Positions 26,153-30,385 of a stretch of 30,385 nucleotides of DNA are shown here, one piece after another (positions within the stretch are counted from its first letter, which is position 1; each line of letters opens with the position of its first letter). Position numbers and translations under genes: made by a program. The DNA is taken from the IMG/VR virus record IMGVR_UViG_3300020378_000021, positions 1 to 30,385 of that record, one strand, 5' to 3'. The notes below the pieces were generated by a model that searched no databases, was not told the DNA's origin, and saw nothing but the letters and a program-made list of their open reading frames with translations. The DNA is from a virus.

Positions 26153-27451
26153 TTACCTAGGTAAAACATATGTTTTGCCGTTTATAAATTTTACTCTTTC
26201 ATTTCCAAATATAATACCGTCAAACAGTCTAGCTCCTTCTGGTATAATATCTGCTACTGCACCGTTTATTACAGATCTAATATCATTAATACTATCAACT
26301 GGTGCGTTTGTTAATGAAAAAATATTTCCGCTATCAGTAGTTAAAACTTTATCAAGTTCATTTGCAGCAAGTTCTGCACTAGCAGCTAAACTACCAAATG
26401 TATTATTTCCTGTTTGAGGAAATATTTTTGCATCCATTTGTCTAGATGTTCCAGCAATAGCTCTGATGTTGTTTGCAGGATTTGTAGCAAAACTTATTCC
26501 ACCTGCTATAAGTCCTGCTGTTGTAGGATCAATGCTAGGTAAACCTATTTTATCTAAAACCTTTGCACCTACACCTGCAATTGAACCATCAACAATTGCT
26601 TTTAATCCTGGGTCTAATCCTTTATATGCAGTTGATAAAGTATCGCCTAAACCTTTTACGGCACCAGAAAAGTCTTGTACAATAGGACCTAAGCCTGGAA
26701 TATTTGATATTGCACCGCCTATGTCTTCAAACAATGCTTTACCAGCATCTACTAGTCCATTTGCCAATCCACCTAAAGCATCTCCGACAGCACCACTTAC
26801 TGTGCTTAATACATTACCAAATACATTTGTTAAACTTGTTGTACTCAACAAATTACCCATTACACCTGGTAGTAAGTTTGTAAGTCCTTGCACTGCTCCG
26901 CCAATAATACTACTTAAACCTCCAGGTAAACCTTGCAAAAAACTGTCTGTTGTAATTTGCACAATTTCTTGTAGTAAATTTTCAATAGATGTTCTCTCAG
27001 GTAAAAAGTTTTCTTTTGGTGCAGGAGTTGTACCTGCAAAAGTTTTGCCACTTTCGGCATTAGCATTTGCAGGATTGTCTGATGCCGGTGCGCTTTTTGA
27101 TCTTCTAGCCGCTCTTAAAATTGCATCATCATAAGGTTCGTCAGTAGAAGTATTTTTTCTAGCCGCTCTTAAAATTGCATCATCATATTGCTTAGGCTGT
27201 TTTCCTGCGTTTGTACCGCCGCCGATATAACCTTTACTCTGAGCATATCTACGTTCTCCCGGAGTAAGTTGAGCCTGTGCAGGGCCGCCGCCTATATCTT
27301 CATTAAACTGTCTTAACGCTTCAACATTACGTGCATCTTGTGAAGTAAATCCGGTGCCTCCGCTTTTTTGTGTTGTAGTAAGTGATGATACTTTATTAGC
27401 ACTGCCCTTTGTGCCAACTGATCCTTTACTTACGGGCCAAGTGTCTGCCAT
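26153..27451 (-). CDS. Gly-rich hydrophobic baseplate-region protein of unknown function, 432 aa
   Basis: I do not recognise a family. Residues 1-150 are polar and probably disordered, with a duplicated decapeptide YDDAILRAAR at 89-98 and 107-116. Residues 172-320 are a long run of Gly, Leu, Ala, Ile and Val in short amphipathic blocks (FLQGLPGGLSSIIGGAVQGL and similar), with few charges but no clean single membrane helix. The C-terminus (ARLFDGIIFGNERVKFINGK) looks like a small folded unit. The gene lies between the spike and gp25. Options are a baseplate hub or tail-tip component that meets the membrane, or a structural filler. Both are guesses. ATG at 27449-27451 starts one base after the gp5 stop, and the AGAGGAAG ribosome site is made by the Glu codons ending gp5. 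Confidence 0.75.
   Translation of the reverse strand: MADTWPVSKGSVGTKGSANKVSSLTTTQKSGGTGFTSQDARNVEALRQFNEDIGGGPAQAQLTPGERRYAQSKGYIGGGTNAGKQPKQYDDAILRAARKNTSTDEPYDDAILRAARRSKSAPASDNPANANAESGKTFAGTTPAPKENFLPERTSIENLLQEIVQITTDSFLQGLPGGLSSIIGGAVQGLTNLLPGVMGNLLSTTSLTNVFGNVLSTVSGAVGDALGGLANGLVDAGKALFEDIGGAISNIPGLGPIVQDFSGAVKGLGDTLSTAYKGLDPGLKAIVDGSIAGVGAKVLDKIGLPSIDPTTAGLIAGGISFATNPANNIRAIAGTSRQMDAKIFPQTGNNTFGSLAASAELAANELDKVLTTDSGNIFSLTNAPVDSINDIRSVINGAVADIIPEGARLFDGIIFGNERVKFINGKTYVLPR
27104..27187 (-). repeat. Perfect 30-bp direct repeat inside the Gly-rich protein gene
   Basis: Two identical 30-base copies lie at 27104-27133 and 27158-27187, with a 54-base (18-codon) period. They encode the repeated YDDAILRAAR. 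The lack of any silent change suggests a recent duplication or conversion. Confidence 0.9.
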
Positions 27452-27452
27452 T

Positions 27453-29141
27453 TTATTCTTCCTCTTCAGGTGTTAATTCATTCATAGGAGTTCTATCTGT
27501 TTGCACAGTCCTATTTTCAAAATGTTTGTCTTGGCTTTCTGTATCAACTGCTTCTGTTTTGTCTGGAGCAGTTTCAACAGGGTTCCAATTTTCGTGTCCT
27601 TGCCACGGTTCGTGTTGCGGTATACGTTGTGGAAATTTAGCCTTAATAGGTAAAGTTGCCTCTGTTGCTTTTTCGCCTGGATTTGTAGTTTTAGCTGGTG
27701 GACCATTCATATCAATTCTACTTGCAGTTTCATAATGGCGAGTAGCACTGATATGAGTATCTCCTGCTGCTGTAAATTTTATATCTTTGCCAGCATATGC
27801 ACCAACACCTTCGTCACCTGTTAAATTCATTGCATTTTCAGCATACAAACTAATATCGTTTTCAGCTGTTGCACTAAAATTATTTGTAACTAATACTTGT
27901 TTGTCATTTAACACAGTTGTTTTCATATCATTTGTAACAGTTGTTTCTAAATTATTTTTACATTTTATTTTGCCGTCTATACCAACTAACAATTCATAAT
28001 TTTTGGCTGCACTTTGATAAATGTTTTCATTTACAATCATATTAATATTTCTGCCAGCTTCAAAGTTTATATCTCTGTCTGCTGTAAAATTCATATCATT
28101 TTCTGTATGAAAACTTATACTATCTTGTGCATATACATCAAGTTTACCATTAGCACTCATTTCTATCCAGCAACTTCCATTGCTGTTATTGATGTAAATT
28201 AAATCTTCGCTTGTGTGCATTAAAACTTGTGCGCCTGTTCTTGTACGCAATCTTATAAGTTCATTGTGAGGCATTGTTACATCACCGCCGCCTTCACTTG
28301 CTTCTTTGTTAATATATTTGTAAGGTGTATCTTTCGGTGAGCCTTCTCTAATAAGTTTGTCATCACCGTCATCAATTACAATACTACTACTACCTAATCT
28401 ACTTGTAGGAATATTCGCTTTTGATTCTTTCAGTCCAACTGGTGCTGTTGGCTTACCGCCACGTTTATCTAAAGGACCTGGACTACTAAAACCTACTACT
28501 GCACTAGGTGTTTCTCTTTGAGCACTAGTTGTTGTAATACCTCTTATATCGTCTTCAACCAATCCCTGCTCTACAAGTTTATCAACAAACTCATCATTTA
28601 CTGGTCTTTTGTATTTTATAACATTGTTTGTGTTCGGTTTTGTAATTGCTTTATTGTATTCTCCTGCTGGTAATCTTTTACCTTTTAATTCGCTAGGAAC
28701 ATCTCCAGTAAGTTGTTCAGTTGCAGGCTGTCCGCCTGGTGTCATAAATGTCATACCTTTTTCTGGTATACAAGCAAACCAATAACCAAAATCTCTACTG
28801 CCTTCTACAAAAGTTACAAGCACTAATGTACCAGGATCCGGTGGTACTGCCCAAAAGCCATAACTTTTTTGTGTGCTTGCATAATCATTATTTTTGCTAG
28901 GTCCTTTTTGACTGTTGGTAGTACCATAAAATGGACTTGCATAATAAACTTCAACAGTTTGTCCAAGTGTTTCACCAATGTTGCCAGCTTCTGCTGTTTT
29001 CAACAATTCAACACGCAATCCTCCAAGGTATAAACTATCAAGATGTTCTATAACCCTTGCAATATAAGGACCAGGATTTCTTGATGCAACAGCATTGTCG
29101 CTACCACGTGTTACTTCATTTTTGTTAGGTATATCGTTCAT
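27453..29141 (-). CDS. 5: Baseplate central spike gp5-like protein without lysozyme domain, 562 aa
   Basis: Trimeric spike at the tip of the tail tube that pierces the outer membrane. Residues about 26-130 form the gp5/VgrG OB-fold (PYIARVIEHLDSLYLGGLRV, then EVYYASPFYG, GFWAVPPDPGTLVLVTFVEG and GYWFACIP). Residues 295-470 give the spike stem: RTRTGAQVLMHTSEDLIYIN, IEMSANGKLDVYAQDSISFH, then short strands with D.N..A..DI spacing as in the triple beta-helix of gp5. T4 gp5 carries a lysozyme domain between these parts. Here residues 140-290 are a low-complexity linker with no recognisable lysozyme motif. The C-terminus is acidic (ELTPEEEE). ATG at 29139-29141 overlaps the previous stop as ATGA, so the hub protein and spike are probably made in step, as expected for a gp27-gp5 type complex. 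Confidence 0.85.
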   Translation of the reverse strand: MNDIPNKNEVTRGSDNAVASRNPGPYIARVIEHLDSLYLGGLRVELLKTAEAGNIGETLGQTVEVYYASPFYGTTNSQKGPSKNNDYASTQKSYGFWAVPPDPGTLVLVTFVEGSRDFGYWFACIPEKGMTFMTPGGQPATEQLTGDVPSELKGKRLPAGEYNKAITKPNTNNVIKYKRPVNDEFVDKLVEQGLVEDDIRGITTTSAQRETPSAVVGFSSPGPLDKRGGKPTAPVGLKESKANIPTSRLGSSSIVIDDGDDKLIREGSPKDTPYKYINKEASEGGGDVTMPHNELIRLRTRTGAQVLMHTSEDLIYINNSNGSCWIEMSANGKLDVYAQDSISFHTENDMNFTADRDINFEAGRNINMIVNENIYQSAAKNYELLVGIDGKIKCKNNLETTVTNDMKTTVLNDKQVLVTNNFSATAENDISLYAENAMNLTGDEGVGAYAGKDIKFTAAGDTHISATRHYETASRIDMNGPPAKTTNPGEKATEATLPIKAKFPQRIPQHEPWQGHENWNPVETAPDKTEAVDTESQDKHFENRTVQTDRTPMNELTPEEEE

Positions 29142-30385
29142 TGAGCTTGTCCATAAGGTGAATAACTTCTTTGATCAGGTGTAGCATCTTTAACTTTGTT
29201 CTTTTGATCACTTGTGCCAGTTTGTCTTGTGTCTTCGGGCTGATTTGGTCTACGCAACAATTTTAATCTTTGTCTAAATTCTCCTTTGTCGAATGTATTG
29301 GTCAAAGTTGTAACTCTATACAACCCACTGAAACTATCAACTGGAATAGTTTCTTCTGGGAATATCATATTGCCAGCATCTTCATTATAATCTATTGGTG
29401 TTCTGAAGTTTACAATTACATCAACTTCGCTTCTTTGATATTCCATTGATTGATTTGCAGTGGAATTAAATTCTACTGTTGTAGATGTAAAATTACCCAT
29501 ACCACTGTCAAATAAGAAGTATGGATCGCCTACAATTTCTAAATCTAACATTACTAAATCTGTGAAACTATTGATAATATTATCGTTAAACATTTTTGCA
29601 ATTCTAATTTTGCTGTTATCTATTCCAGCACCTCCGCCACCTTGTAGTGATGTTCTTGAACTAGCAAACTGTTGTGAGAAACCTGTACCACTCAAACTGT
29701 TTGTTGCTTGATTAATAATATATGCATCAGTGCCTTGTTGTGAAATACTTTGTACTAACCCACCGCCTTTTCTATCAAGGTTATTTTGTCCCATATCTGA
29801 CATAATACTTTTGAAAAATGCAGCATTTATTTGAATATCAAAACTTAACACATCTACATTCTGTCCTGTGTAGATATAATTGTATTCTCTTTTTGCAAGA
29901 CTTCTAAGTTGTGCATAACTTAAACCAGGATCTGAAGGTTTTTGTAATGCACTACTATGTACTTTGTAAGGCACAACTCTGTAATGATAAGTTTTTGCAG
30001 TAACACCGTCTTGTTGTTCTCTAGCAGCACCTTCTTTGACAAAAGTTTGTGCATCAATTTTAAACCATTCGATCATTCCGTTAGCATCTGCTGGTTTATC
30101 TTTTAATTGTTGAGCCCAACTACTGGTTGTAACGACTTCTTCAATCATTCTTGTTATTTTTGTATCACTATCAAAAGTAAAACTACGTTGCACAGGATCA
30201 ACTACATTTTTTCCTCTAGTATAAACTTTGTTTTTCTTATCATATTGTTGTCCACTTTTACCCATTGGTATTTTACCGCTGTCATTATAACTTTTTGCAA
30301 TATCTGCATTACCAATAATGTTAACACTGCCAGGTTCTTGTGCAATTTTTATAAGTCCTTCGCCTATACTGCTTTTACTGAAAAT
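29138..30385 (-). CDS. Baseplate/hub structural protein, 5' end missing (probably gp27-like)
   Basis: The frame is open to the window edge. The ATG at 30263-30265 is internal, because 40 further codons with no stop lie upstream (IFSKSSIGEGLIKIAQEPGS and on). At least 415 residues are seen. Features include MIEEVVTTSSWAQQL, EWFKIDAQTFVKEG, YHYRVVPYKVHSSA, YNYIYTGQNVDVLSFDIQIN and, near the end, FSGLYRVTTLTNTFDKGEFR followed by QRLKLLRR, which fits a viral hub protein with a closing beta domain. Similar proteins occur, as I remember, in marine T4-like phages as structural or hub proteins. The coupling (ATGA) to the gp5 spike gene suggests that it is the spike's partner, the gp27/gpD-type hub. 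I cannot confirm this by motif. The C-terminal 40 residues are polar and probably disordered. Confidence 0.8.
   Translation of the reverse strand: MFSKSSIGEGLIKIAQEPGSVNIIGNADIAKSYNDSGKIPMGKSGQQYDKKNKVYTRGKNVVDPVQRSFTFDSDTKITRMIEEVVTTSSWAQQLKDKPADANGMIEWFKIDAQTFVKEGAAREQQDGVTAKTYHYRVVPYKVHSSALQKPSDPGLSYAQLRSLAKREYNYIYTGQNVDVLSFDIQINAAFFKSIMSDMGQNNLDRKGGGLVQSISQQGTDAYIINQATNSLSGTGFSQQFASSRTSLQGGGGAGIDNSKIRIAKMFNDNIINSFTDLVMLDLEIVGDPYFLFDSGMGNFTSTTVEFNSTANQSMEYQRSEVDVIVNFRTPIDYNEDAGNMIFPEETIPVDSFSGLYRVTTLTNTFDKGEFRQRLKLLRRPNQPEDTRQTGTSDQKNKVKDATPDQRSYSPYGQAQ

Noticed and set aside
26466-27134. Open frame of 222 codons on the plus strand
   Set aside because: It is the antisense shadow of the Gly-rich protein gene. 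The product is a Pro/Ser/Leu-rich mirror of that composition, has no ribosome site that stands out, and every supported gene is on the minus strand.
27104-27187. Direct repeat as a CRISPR or attachment site
   Set aside because: Only two copies, in frame inside a coding region with an 18-codon period, encoding the same decapeptide. No cas or integrase gene is present.
30263-30265. ATG at 30265 as the true start of the hub gene
   Set aside because: The frame stays open for 40 more codons to the window edge, and I see no convincing ribosome site before this ATG. The gene most likely begins outside the window.

Overview
The window is a dense, AT-rich block of bacteriophage tail genes. All real genes lie on the minus strand with almost no intergenic DNA. 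The gene set (gp5-like spike, gp25-like and gp6-like baseplate wedge proteins, then a string of tail fibre genes) points to a contractile-tailed, T4-like myovirus. The giant protein, the fibre N-terminal modules and the low GC content resemble marine T4-like phages, such as those of cyanobacteria or SAR11-type hosts. This is recognition from memory, and the host cannot be fixed from the window. Both ends of the window cut through genes.

In transcription order (high to low coordinates) the first part is the baseplate core. It holds a 5'-truncated baseplate/hub protein (30385-29138, probably gp27-like), a lysozyme-less gp5-like spike (29141-27453), an unrecognised Gly-rich hydrophobic protein with a perfect 30-bp direct repeat (27451-26153), gp25 (26135-25695) and an enlarged gp6 (25643-22086).

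Nearly half the window is one gene (22086-7927) for a 4719-residue virion protein. It is a mosaic. The N-terminal part resembles giant proteins of marine T4-like phages. Two cupredoxin-like segments follow the same fold pattern, one with a full His-Cys-His-Met ligand set and one without. The middle has an FG-GAP-like propeller region interrupted by chitin-binding-like modules. Many short beta repeats fill the C-terminal third. I regard this as the most interesting object here.

The last part is the host-recognition module. It holds a 201-residue structural protein (7907-7302), three fibres with a shared N-terminal module but unrelated tips (7302-5275 with a collar domain and HxH tip; 5278-3383; 3351-1843 with a peptidase-G2-like C-terminus), and two paralogous structural proteins in tandem (1821-640 and 630 to beyond base 1).

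Genes are joined by ATGA or TAATG overlaps or by gaps of at most about 50 bases. Several gaps carry an ATAAATA element like the T4 late promoter, so a late, operon-like structural transcript is likely. I see no tRNA, rRNA, CRISPR, insertion sequence, integrase, convincing terminator, or gene-free stretch over 60 bases.
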